This document shows positions 1-6,849 of a stretch of 16,304 nt of DNA, in pieces. The first letter of the stretch is position 1. Every line of letters begins with the position of its first letter. The notes beneath the pieces were generated by a model, which was not told the origin of the DNA, ran no database searches, and saw only the letters and a program-made list of their open reading frames with translations. Source of the DNA: Chloroflexota bacterium (lineage in GTDB: Bacteria > Chloroflexota > UBA4733); contig JANWJO010000044.1 in the NCBI GenBank assembly GCA_025449435.1, positions 1-16,304 of the forward strand, given 5' to 3'. Both the position numbers and the translations under genes were made by a program.

Positions 1-1
1 A

Positions 2-67
2 GCCGGGAGTATCGACGAACACAGCGGCGCGGTGTCGCCGCTCACCCTGTTCGCCGGCAATTCCTGA
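2..67 (+). CDS. C-terminal fragment of an unidentified protein
   Basis: The second reading frame is open from the left edge and ends in TGA, giving about 21 C-terminal residues that finish in LTLFAGNS. Its third codon positions are almost all G or C, as expected of a real gene in this GC-rich DNA. The flippase start lies only 13 bases after the stop, so the two are probably co-transcribed. A membrane-polysaccharide neighbour such as a glycosyltransferase would be typical, but nothing in this short tail identifies it. Confidence 0.4.
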   Translation, partial: AGSIDEHSGAVSPLTLFAGNS

Positions 68-80
68 CGCCGTAGCGCGA

Positions 81-1583
81 TTGCCGGAACCGTCCACTGC
101 AGAGGTTGCCGGTTCCCCGGTTGGCGTCCCCCGGTTCGGTTCGCGTGCGCTGACCGGCGCCGCGTGGCTGACGCTCGCCACGGTCATCAACGGCATGGTG
201 GGCGCGGGTGTTGGGGTATTTCTCGCTCGTACGCTGGGCCCGGAGGCGAGCGGCCAGAACGCGCTGGCGTTGGCAACCAGCGACCTGTTTGCACTGCTGG
301 TGGGCTGGGGCGTCGAGATCTACATTGTGCAAGCTCCCAGCATGCAAGCCAAGCGCTTTGGTACGGCGCTGTCGTTGAGCATCTTGCTCAGCGTGGCCTT
401 CTTCTTGCTGTCCTGTGGACTGTCTGCCTACTTCCTCATCGGCCAGCACAACCGGCTGGTTGCCAACTTCCTGCCGGTGCTGGCCATTCAACGCGCGTGC
501 TTCCTCGTCGGTTGGTGCTATGCCGCCATGCTGCAACGCACCTTTCGCTTTGGCATCCTAGCCATCATTCAGGTGGTGAGCGGCATGGTGGTGCACATCG
601 TCGCCGTGGTGGTGGCACTGGCCGGCGGTGGTCCGTGGGCCCTTATGCTGCGCGACCTGCTCGACGCTTTGATCTCGTTGGTGGGCGCAGTACTGGTCAG
701 CGGCGTGCCTTTCCGGCTGGCGTGGGATCGCGGCGTATGGCGCGAGTTGTGGACGTTTGGCCGGGCGGTTCTCGTGGGTCAGGGCGGTGAGCTTGCCTCC
801 AACCGGCTCGACAACATGGCATTGGGCTTCACGTGGGGCGCGACGCCGCTGGGCTATTACGCCGAGACGTTCAAGCTCGCCGATGTGGTGCGCAGAGCGA
901 GTAGGCCAGCGCTGTCACAGGTGGCGCTGCCGGCCTATGCTCGCCTGCGAGCCGACCCTGCTCGCCTTCGCTCCGTGTTCTACCGGGTGCAGGCGCGTGG
1001 CTGGTTGGCACTCGCCCCGGCTGCTGCGATGCTGGCGTTCGTGCCCGATGCAGCAATTAGCGTGCTGTTTGGGCCGAAGTGGCTGCCTGCCGTTCCCATC
1101 GCGCGTGCGCTCGCTGTGTATGTGGCGGTCATCCCACTGTTCGATCACGTCGTGCAACTGCTGCAATCCCAGGGAAACCCAGCCGCTGTGGCGCGTGCGA
1201 AGGTCGCGCAACTCGCCGCCTTTGCCGTCGCGCTTGCCGTGCTCTTACCTCGTTTTGGCGGGCCTGGTACGGCGTTGGCGGTCGACGCTGGTGTCGTCGC
1301 CGGCTTTATCGTGGCGTTCCATGCGGCCGTGCCATATATCGGCGCTATGGGCGACGTGGTGCGCAGTTACGGCTATGCGCTCGCGGCGGCATGCGGTGCC
1401 GGGGTAGTGTGCATCTGGCCGGCTGCTGACTTGCCGCCGCTGTGGCGCCTGATCTTGCTGTGGGCCGTGTATCTGGTGCTCGCCGCCCCACTGCACTGCA
1501 CCGCGCTGCTGGAGCTCGTGACGCTCATCCGCCACCATAGGTTGCCGTCCTTACCGCGAGTCGATCCGGCGGCGTCGCCCTAG
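81..1583 (+). CDS. Wzx-like polysaccharide/lipid-linked oligosaccharide flippase (MOP superfamily)
   Basis: A 500-residue protein made almost entirely of hydrophobic segments (roughly a dozen), with the N-terminal pattern of COG2244/polysaccharide synthesis flippases: a first helix from about residue 27 running into FLARTLGPEASGQ, a sequence typical of this family. Wzx-type members translocate undecaprenyl-linked oligosaccharides across the cytoplasmic membrane during surface-polysaccharide assembly. A conserved-looking central stretch around residues 245-275 (DNMALGF, PLGYY, ADVVRR) resembles the middle of the family. The start used is TTG with no good Shine-Dalgarno; the frame stays open to the window edge, but another frame looks coding up to base 67, so an upstream start is unlikely. 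Its TAG stop overlaps the stop of the convergent epimerase family gene. The substrate cannot be told from sequence. Confidence 0.85.
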   Translation: MPEPSTAEVAGSPVGVPRFGSRALTGAAWLTLATVINGMVGAGVGVFLARTLGPEASGQNALALATSDLFALLVGWGVEIYIVQAPSMQAKRFGTALSLSILLSVAFFLLSCGLSAYFLIGQHNRLVANFLPVLAIQRACFLVGWCYAAMLQRTFRFGILAIIQVVSGMVVHIVAVVVALAGGGPWALMLRDLLDALISLVGAVLVSGVPFRLAWDRGVWRELWTFGRAVLVGQGGELASNRLDNMALGFTWGATPLGYYAETFKLADVVRRASRPALSQVALPAYARLRADPARLRSVFYRVQARGWLALAPAAAMLAFVPDAAISVLFGPKWLPAVPIARALAVYVAVIPLFDHVVQLLQSQGNPAAVARAKVAQLAAFAVALAVLLPRFGGPGTALAVDAGVVAGFIVAFHAAVPYIGAMGDVVRSYGYALAAACGAGVVCIWPAADLPPLWRLILLWAVYLVLAAPLHCTALLELVTLIRHHRLPSLPRVDPAASP

Positions 1584-2125
1584 CCGTTGCGCGGCTCCCA
1601 CATGTGCACCAGCGCGCTATCCCAACGCAACTTGAACTCATCGCGCGCGTCATACGGATGCGACTGGAAGTTGACGACGATCAACTCCGGCGCGTGCAGC
1701 GCTTTCCAGCCGTGCATAATGCCTGGTGGTATCTGGATGAGGCGGGGGCGGTCGGTGCTGGCGAACAGCGCGTTGGCATGCAAATAGCTGGGGGAATCTG
1801 GACGCAAATCGACCAGTGAAACTTGTGCCTTGCCTCGCGTGATGACGAACTGGTCTGTATGCACTGCGTGCAAGTGCCAGCACTTCACGACACCCACGTC
1901 AGTAACGCTCTGGTACGCGTGCTCGGCGCGGATGATGCCATCACCGGCCCAGGTCGAACTCCACAGCTCGGTCAGGCTGCCCCGCCCGTCCAGGTGAACG
2001 GTCAGGTCGCGCACGAGCACGCCAGCGATGGTCACCTGCCCTGGCCGTTGCAGTTGAAACGCTTGCTGGCCCAACCAGTTTTCTGTGACGTGTTCCACCG
2101 GCTCGATTTTGGCTGCGGCCGTCAT
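1580..2125 (-). CDS. RmlC-like cupin, dTDP-4-dehydrorhamnose 3,5-epimerase family
   Basis: This 181-residue protein matches the RmlC layout: a jelly-roll strand with the VVKCWHLHAVHTDQF histidines (H84, H86), then GKAQVSLVDLRPDSPSY (the family's 'v.DlR..SPt' strand), IPPGIMHGW (the family's 'iPpGfaHGf'), and a C-terminal LRWDS that corresponds to the 'lrWdDp' of the family. RmlC acts on nucleotide-linked 4-keto sugars in the cytoplasm to make dTDP-L-rhamnose and related sugars. Two things depart from true RmlC: the active-site loop has WHLH instead of GLHYQ, and the strand where the catalytic Tyr normally lies reads VVNFQS. It may therefore be an epimerase with changed specificity or an isomerase-like relative. 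The length is about that of RmlC (about 180-185). It lies beside the flippase, consistent with a polysaccharide locus. Start: ATG. Confidence 0.75.
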   Translation of the reverse strand: MTAAAKIEPVEHVTENWLGQQAFQLQRPGQVTIAGVLVRDLTVHLDGRGSLTELWSSTWAGDGIIRAEHAYQSVTDVGVVKCWHLHAVHTDQFVITRGKAQVSLVDLRPDSPSYLHANALFASTDRPRLIQIPPGIMHGWKALHAPELIVVNFQSHPYDARDEFKLRWDSALVHMWEPRNG

Positions 2126-2154
2126 GCGGCGTTCCCCTTGCTGTGCTCATCTGG

Positions 2155-2172
2155 GTCCTGGCGGAACAGGAC
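2155..2172. promoter_or_regulatory. Perfect dyad GTCCTG-N6-CAGGAC, candidate operator
   Basis: An 18-bp inverted repeat (6-bp arms, spacer GCGGAA) lies in the 130-bp divergent region between the sugar epimerase family gene and the SDR gene. Position and symmetry fit a transcription-factor site controlling one or both genes. A 6-bp perfect dyad can arise by chance, so support is modest. Confidence 0.3.
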
Positions 2173-2255
2173 AACTGCCTGTACCATACCCGCACGGTGC
2201 CCAGCTACGAGCGCCGCTCGCCGGTGAAAGCGGTAGCACATACAGAGGATGGCAG

Positions 2256-3020
2256 ATGGGACGGCTCACCGGCAAAGTGGCCTTGATCACCGGTGGAAGC
2301 AGCGGCATTGGTAAGGGGATTGCCCTGGGCTATGCGCGTGAAGGCGCGACCGTCGCCCTCACCAGCCGCGACATTGAGCGGGCTCGCCTTGTTGCCGGGG
2401 AGATTGCCCGAGCAGGCGGCGTGAGCCTCCCGCTGGCGGTGGACGTGCGCGATCGACAACAGGTCGATGCCGCCGTCCACGCGACCGAAGAGCGCTTTGG
2501 ACGTATCGACATCCTGGTCAACAACGCTGGCAATTCCATGGTGGCGCCGTCGGAGAGCCTCACCGACGACCAGTGGCACACCACCATCGCCACGCACCTG
2601 GACGGTGCGTTCTACTGCTGCCGCGCGGCTGCTCAGGACATGCTCGAACGTGGGTCTGGCTGTATCATTAATATGGAGTCGCTGCTGACCTTTACCTCGT
2701 TTCCCATGCGCCTATCGTACTCCGCCGCCAAGGCCGGGTTGCACCAAATCACCACAACGCTAGCACTGGAGTGGGGACCGCGCGGCATCCGCGTGAATGG
2801 CATCGCGCCGGGCATCGTGCGGACCGAACTGCACCGCGCCCTGGCCGAAAGTGGCAAGCTAGACCCCAGCAAGATGCTGGCGCGCACACCGATCGGCCGC
2901 CTCGCCGAGGTCGAGGACATCGTGGGACCTGCCATCTTTCTGGCGTCCGATGAGGCTGCGTATATCACCGGGCACACCTTAGCCGTCGATGGTGGCTGGC
3001 TCACCAATGGGTACGTCTAG
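2256..3020 (+). CDS. Short-chain dehydrogenase/reductase (classical SDR, FabG/glucose-1-dehydrogenase-like)
   Basis: A 254-residue classical SDR. It has the nucleotide-binding motif TGGSSGIG (12-19), NNAG (89-92), the catalytic triad Ser142, Tyr155, Lys159 in YSAAK, the PG motif at 185-186, and the typical C-terminus ending in a 'VDGGW' loop. Such enzymes carry out NAD(P)H-dependent oxidation or reduction of hydroxyl/keto groups in the cytoplasm. Arg38 after the second strand (SRD) suggests NADP(H) preference, a family-level inference. The ATG was chosen because AGAGGA lies six bases upstream and the family's N-terminus (GRLTGKVALITGG) starts here; the frame extends further upstream into the divergent epimerase family gene, which is not needed. 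The substrate is not predictable. It probably forms its own transcription unit ending near the hairpin at 3074-3090. Confidence 0.92.
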   Translation: MGRLTGKVALITGGSSGIGKGIALGYAREGATVALTSRDIERARLVAGEIARAGGVSLPLAVDVRDRQQVDAAVHATEERFGRIDILVNNAGNSMVAPSESLTDDQWHTTIATHLDGAFYCCRAAAQDMLERGSGCIINMESLLTFTSFPMRLSYSAAKAGLHQITTTLALEWGPRGIRVNGIAPGIVRTELHRALAESGKLDPSKMLARTPIGRLAEVEDIVGPAIFLASDEAAYITGHTLAVDGGWLTNGYV

Positions 3021-3073
3021 CGGGCAGCCCACTTAGGGGCAGGTGGCGGCCCCGGCCGTGACGCCGATAATGC

Positions 3074-3090
3074 GGCGAGCGGTGCTCGCC
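3074..3090 (+). terminator. Hairpin after the SDR gene, possible terminator
   Basis: A perfect 7-bp stem (GGCGAGC/GCTCGCC) with a 3-base loop lies about 53 bases after the SDR stop. It has no T-run, so it is at best a weak or Rho-assisted terminator. It separates the SDR from the next gene's ribosome binding site. Confidence 0.35.
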
Positions 3091-3133
3091 ACGTTGACGG
3101 CCAGCAGCCGATCCGGGAGAGTACCGCAGCAAA

Positions 3134-3139
3134 AAGGAG
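3134..3139 (+). promoter_or_regulatory. Ribosome binding site deciding a GTG start
   Basis: AAGGAG lies eight bases before GTG at 3148. It favours this start over the in-frame codon 105 bases further upstream, and the protein then begins directly with a signal peptide. Confidence 0.7.
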
Positions 3140-3147
3140 AACGCGCC

Positions 3148-3753
3148 GTGCGAGCCCTATCAAGTCGGTATCTAGCTATTACGGCGAGGCATGTTCTGCG
3201 GTCAAGCAGCCTCGTGCAGCGGGTGTTCGTGCTAGCGACGCTCGTGCTAGTAACCGGTGTGCCGGTCGCGCTTGCCAACCAGCCAGCCTCGACTGTTCAT
3301 GCCACGGGCATTACCGTGACGGCATCGACGACGTCCACTGCCACGAGTACGCGGGCAGCCATCGCAGCCAATCCGGCCACCATCACCAAGAAGGGAACGA
3401 GCTACGTGGTGACCTATGTGGGCTGCAGCCCTCTGGGCGATTCCACCGAGCTAGACCTTCCAGACGGCGATTACACGGTTGCGGCGGAGGTGGCCAGTGG
3501 TGCGGTGGTGACCGGCGAGGCCAGCGAAGACTCGGGGACACTGTTCCTTGACGACACACTGGCTACCTTCTGTATCGTATCCATGACCCTGACGCCACGT
3601 CCTGCGGATTCTGGCCACGGTCAGGCCCAGACGCCCAGCTCGCAAACCACAGCAACCGCAACGGCCGTTACAGCCACAAAGTCAACCAGCGGTACCTCAC
3701 GCATGCCCAACGCGCTTCCACACACCGGCGCAGGTGGAGGGGCGGGGAGTTGA
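3148..3753 (+). CDS. Small secreted Thr/Ser-rich protein ending in an LPHTG motif
   Basis: A 201-residue protein of no recognised family. It starts with a basic segment and a hydrophobic core (about residues 26-42) followed by ALA-N, a good Sec signal peptide with cleavage near residue 43. The mature part has a Thr/Ser/Ala-rich stretch (50-75), a compact beta-like region (80-150) with two cysteines (C93, C142) that could pair outside the cell, a second Thr-rich linker (155-185), and LPHTG at 190-194. LPXTG normally precedes a membrane helix and basic tail recognised by sortase; here only seven small residues (AGGGAGS) follow before the stop, so classical sortase anchoring is not possible from this frame. 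An intergenic repeat begins immediately after the stop and may have replaced the original end. No sortase gene is in the window. It is likely exported, perhaps released. Confidence 0.7.
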   Translation: MRALSSRYLAITARHVLRSSSLVQRVFVLATLVLVTGVPVALANQPASTVHATGITVTASTTSTATSTRAAIAANPATITKKGTSYVVTYVGCSPLGDSTELDLPDGDYTVAAEVASGAVVTGEASEDSGTLFLDDTLATFCIVSMTLTPRPADSGHGQAQTPSSQTTATATAVTATKSTSGTSRMPNALPHTGAGGGAGS

Positions 3754-3857
3754 AGGTCAACCCCCCTGTAGTCCCCCCTTGGCGTGGGGTTCGTACCTGC
3801 TCCCCGCCCCGGGAGAACGGGGCGGGGCGGGGGGTGGGGTTGCGATCTACTCCCTTA
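3754..3857. repeat. G/C-rich intergenic repeat, copy 1
   Basis: This segment fills the space between the stop of the secreted LPHTG gene and the stop of the convergent DUF1501 gene. It shares with copy 2 (13347-13578) the block TTCGTACCTGCTCCC followed by Y-GCCCC, and the closing block GGGGTTGCGAYCT running into CTTACCCC, which supplies the TAA stop of the minus-strand gene in both places. It also contains AGGGGGGAC/GGGGGG-type runs similar to those in copy 2, in inverse orientation. The length is about 104 bases against about 232 in copy 2. This is a dispersed non-coding repeat, possibly mobile or a terminator module. Confidence 0.65.
3802..3827. terminator. Strong GC hairpin, possible bidirectional terminator
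   Basis: A perfect 10-bp stem CCCCGCCCCG/CGGGGCGGGG with a 6-base loop (GGAGAA) sits inside repeat copy 1, midway between two convergent genes. There is no T-run on either strand. It would block or attenuate read-through from both sides; this role is inferred from position and stability. Confidence 0.45.
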
Positions 3858-5108
3858 CCCCACAACGTCAATCGTGGGATACGCAGCGCCCAGGATCGGC
3901 TTGGAGTCCGCCTGGAACCAGCGCTCGATCACGGTGGAGTACACCGAGCGGAAGTCAATACTAAACTTCAGGTTGGCCTCCACCAGGTTCGTCAGGTCAG
4001 CCACGTCGCCGTACAACCCACCGCGCACAGGCGAGCCGATCATAAACAGTGGCGCTGCGGTGCCATGATCGGTGCCGTGGCTGGCGTTCTCCTGCACACG
4101 CCGCCCAAACTCGGACCACGTCATCACCACAACGTCGTTGTCGAGTTGCTGCGCGGCGAGGTCGGTGTAGAACGCGTAGACCGCGTCGTTCAACTGCTTG
4201 AGCAACTTCGGCTGCTGATTAAGTTGCTGGGAATGGGTATCAAAGCCACCGAGCACCACGTAGCCGATGCGCAAGCCGGACCCTTGCTTCATCGACGCCG
4301 CGAACAGCTTGAGTCCTTGCGCCAGTGGCGTGTTGGGATAAGGCACCGAACTTTGATATTGCACGGCGATCCGCTGCATCTCAGCGCTACTCGTGCGAGC
4401 AGAATCGGCAGTCGATTCCATGAGGGCCGCGTAAGGCGCTGGCGCGTTATACGATTGATACAGCTTCACCAGCGCATCTTCCCGAGCTGCAACGTCCTTT
4501 GGAAAGTGCGGATCGGGAAGCAGCCGGTAGGCGTTGACATTGCTAAACGCTGGCGGTGGCGTTGGCGTGCAGCACAGCGCTGGCGCCAGTTGCGGACCCA
4601 GGCTGAGCGACCCGATGGGGTGCCCGTTGCTGTCCACCTGGCCTTCCACCAGGGTGGACAGCCAACCGTTAGTTGACTTGAGCATGGGGTCGGCCGACTC
4701 CCAAATGTCCATCGCTTGGAAGTGCGACAGACTGGGGTTGTCGTAGCCGACGTTCTGCATAACTGCGACGTGGCCGGCGTCGTACAACTTCTTGATGTCG
4801 GCAAGCTGATCGTTGAGGCCCACCTGATCGCTTAGCGGCAGCACGTTCGCCTCGGGTACGCCAATCACCGGCCGGTAGTCGTGGTACTTGCCTTGGGCGT
4901 AGGGGACCACGGTGTTCAGTCCATCATTCCCGCCAGCCATCTGGATGATGATGAGCGTCTTGTTGTTGGTAGACGGCGCCGCGCCGTAGGGGCGGTCGAG
5001 CGATAGCTGGTCCAGCGCGCGGCTAAACACCGACGGCATGAATGTGCCAATGGGAATCACAGCGCCACTGGTTTGGAGCAGCTCCCGGCGAGAAATCATG
5101 CGATTCAT
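3855..5108 (-). CDS. DUF1501 family exported protein (Tat signal)
   Basis: A 417-residue DUF1501 (PF07394) protein. The family belongs to the alkaline-phosphatase-like fold and has no firmly assigned reaction. The twin-arginine motif SRRELL (residues 6-11) followed by a hydrophobic stretch suggests Tat export. Core motifs are clear: LIIIQMAGGNDGLNTVVPY near residues 52-70, GGFDTH (287-292), SEFGRR (332-337), GTDHG (345-349) and a final GGLYG block; the Asp/His residues in these fit metal ligands. Start: ATG with AGGA four bases upstream; a second ATG at 5099 is spaced about nine bases from AAAGG and is nearly as good. It follows the DUF1800 gene by 54 bases, the usual operon partner. The stop codon lies inside intergenic repeat copy 1. 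Confidence 0.9.
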   Translation of the reverse strand: MNRMISRRELLQTSGAVIPIGTFMPSVFSRALDQLSLDRPYGAAPSTNNKTLIIIQMAGGNDGLNTVVPYAQGKYHDYRPVIGVPEANVLPLSDQVGLNDQLADIKKLYDAGHVAVMQNVGYDNPSLSHFQAMDIWESADPMLKSTNGWLSTLVEGQVDSNGHPIGSLSLGPQLAPALCCTPTPPPAFSNVNAYRLLPDPHFPKDVAAREDALVKLYQSYNAPAPYAALMESTADSARTSSAEMQRIAVQYQSSVPYPNTPLAQGLKLFAASMKQGSGLRIGYVVLGGFDTHSQQLNQQPKLLKQLNDAVYAFYTDLAAQQLDNDVVVMTWSEFGRRVQENASHGTDHGTAAPLFMIGSPVRGGLYGDVADLTNLVEANLKFSIDFRSVYSTVIERWFQADSKPILGAAYPTIDVVG

Positions 5109-5162
5109 CCTTTCCTAGGCTTCTGGTGGGCGGCGATATTCACGCAGCCAATGGAGCAACAC

Positions 5163-6776
5163 TCAACTCAAGTGATGTTCGGGCATGGCCAGGGCCAGGT
5201 AGGCCATACCGCGCAGGCGTTCCGGCTCTGGGCCGGTGGCCGTGTTGCCAAAGTCGAGTAACGCCTGGTGTTGGGCACTACCAATCTGCCCATCCATCAG
5301 GTGCGTCACCAAGAAGTCCGCGGCACCAGCTACGGTGCTGCCAGCCTGGTTTTTTAACCACTGCTCGAACGAGCCGGCGTCGCGGAAGGAGCCTTTGGGC
5401 GCGGCCACCATCGCATTGGCAACGTTCAGACGCGCCAGCCAAGTACCGCTGTTGAGCCAGGATGTACCACCTGGCCAGCCGGCCACGTTCGGCGGGTTGA
5501 GCAATGTTTGACCCATAGCCGGCATCGGACCGGGCAGCGTTTTGCCATCGGTCACCATGTCAAACGCGCGGGCGCTGCCGATCACATAGTCCACTGGACT
5601 CTTCACGATGGCCCGATAGGCCCTGGCCGAATAGAACGCCTCCGACGTGAGGATCTGCTGCACAATCGCCTTGGTCGAGTAGTTGGACGCAAAGTAGGTC
5701 TTCGTGAGGCTTGCGAGCACCGCTGGTTCCGGGTCGTCGTAGGCGAAAAAGGAAAACAGGCGCTTGCAGAAGTATTCTGCCGTGATGGGCTGCTTCACGA
5801 TGATGTCGATGATGTCGTCGCCGGTGAAGTTGCCCGTTTGCCCCAAAAACGTCTTGGGCCCGTTGTCGTGGGCGCCGATAGCAAAGGAGTAAAAGGGTGG
5901 GTTGAATACCCCGGCGACGTACTTGCCGTGGTAGCCCAACCCATAGCCGGTGAAGGCGCGGGAACTTTCCCTTACATCTTGTTCGGTGTAATTGCCCACG
6001 CCCATGGAGAACAGTTCCATGAGCTCGCGGGCGAAGTTCTCGTTGGCGTGCCCCTTGCGATTGGTCTGGAGATCGAGCCACACCATCATCGCCGGGTCTT
6101 TGGACACGCCCTTGAGCAGGGTATCGAAACTGGCAAAGGCGTTCTCGCGGAAAAAGTCGTTCTGCACGTACATCATGTCGGATTGCACTTTGGAAAGCGC
6201 CGAGGTGAGTAGCGAGTGCCAGAACAGCACCATGCGTTCTTCCAGCGGGTGCGTGGTGTACAACATGCGCAACATCCACCAGCGCTGCAGGTCGTTCCCC
6301 TTGGCAAAGTCGAGGTTGAATTGTTGCTGGAGCCCATCCACCTGAGTGTTGGGGATGGTCTCGTAGTTGAGCAACTGGTTGGTCGTGCCGGCTAGACCGT
6401 GCTGCTGGTATGTCTGAAGTTCGCTTGGCGTGGCGCCGAAGCCGGCGCGCCGCAGCAAGTGGTTCAGGCGCACATCCGCTGGAATGGCCGCCTGATTAGA
6501 CGCTGGCTCAGCCTTGTACAAGACTGCCAGGAGGACGCCGACACCCAACACCGATGCCGTACCAAGGGCAGTCCGGCGCCCTATCGTGGGTTCACTGGTG
6601 TGGCTCACCGCCGGTACATCTGGTTGCGGGGTCAAATCGGGGGTGCCAGGCGTGACTCGAACCTCTGGCGAGCTAGCTTCCGGGTGCAACTGATCATCCA
6701 AGGTGTGCTCCAAACCAGATGGCCGGACGGTCAGTAGAGCGAGCCGGCCGGCGGTTTCGGTGTGCTTGGCTGCCAC
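5163..6776 (-). CDS. DUF1800 family protein, likely membrane-anchored or Tat-exported
   Basis: A 537-residue DUF1800 (PF08811) protein. The family start motif HLLRRAGFGATPSEL (106-120) and the hallmark NENFARELMELFSMG (245-259) followed by FTGYG are present, as is the late NPPNVAGWPGG segment. The reaction is unknown; the family is repeatedly found next to DUF1501, and the two are thought to act together outside the cytoplasm. Before the domain lies an unusual Pro/Thr-rich region of about 65 residues, then GRRTAL and a hydrophobic stretch (about 71-88), which could be a late Tat signal or a signal anchor. The start used is GTG; an in-frame stop lies 18 bases upstream and the Shine-Dalgarno is weak, so a later start is possible. 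It sits 73 bases after the kinase gene and 54 before DUF1501, in the same direction. Confidence 0.9.
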   Translation of the reverse strand: MAAKHTETAGRLALLTVRPSGLEHTLDDQLHPEASSPEVRVTPGTPDLTPQPDVPAVSHTSEPTIGRRTALGTASVLGVGVLLAVLYKAEPASNQAAIPADVRLNHLLRRAGFGATPSELQTYQQHGLAGTTNQLLNYETIPNTQVDGLQQQFNLDFAKGNDLQRWWMLRMLYTTHPLEERMVLFWHSLLTSALSKVQSDMMYVQNDFFRENAFASFDTLLKGVSKDPAMMVWLDLQTNRKGHANENFARELMELFSMGVGNYTEQDVRESSRAFTGYGLGYHGKYVAGVFNPPFYSFAIGAHDNGPKTFLGQTGNFTGDDIIDIIVKQPITAEYFCKRLFSFFAYDDPEPAVLASLTKTYFASNYSTKAIVQQILTSEAFYSARAYRAIVKSPVDYVIGSARAFDMVTDGKTLPGPMPAMGQTLLNPPNVAGWPGGTSWLNSGTWLARLNVANAMVAAPKGSFRDAGSFEQWLKNQAGSTVAGAADFLVTHLMDGQIGSAQHQALLDFGNTATGPEPERLRGMAYLALAMPEHHLS

Positions 6777-6849
6777 GAAGTGCTCGCGCCGCTACTGCGC
6801 ACTCCGTACAGCCTACACTCACTTGGTGAACATGGTGTGCGACCCAACG

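Noticed and set aside
2085..2255. Upstream extension of the SDR
   Set aside because: It overlaps the start of the divergent sugar epimerase family gene, and the family N-terminus with a ribosome binding site begins at 2256.
3750..4676. Long plus-strand open frame antisense to the DUF1501 gene
   Set aside because: It is Arg/His-rich low-quality translation in a shadow frame of a clearly recognised protein and begins inside the intergenic repeat.
5508..6212. 234-codon plus-strand open frame antisense to DUF1800
   Set aside because: It lies wholly within the DUF1800 gene, which has its family signature; the antisense translation has no recognisable domain.
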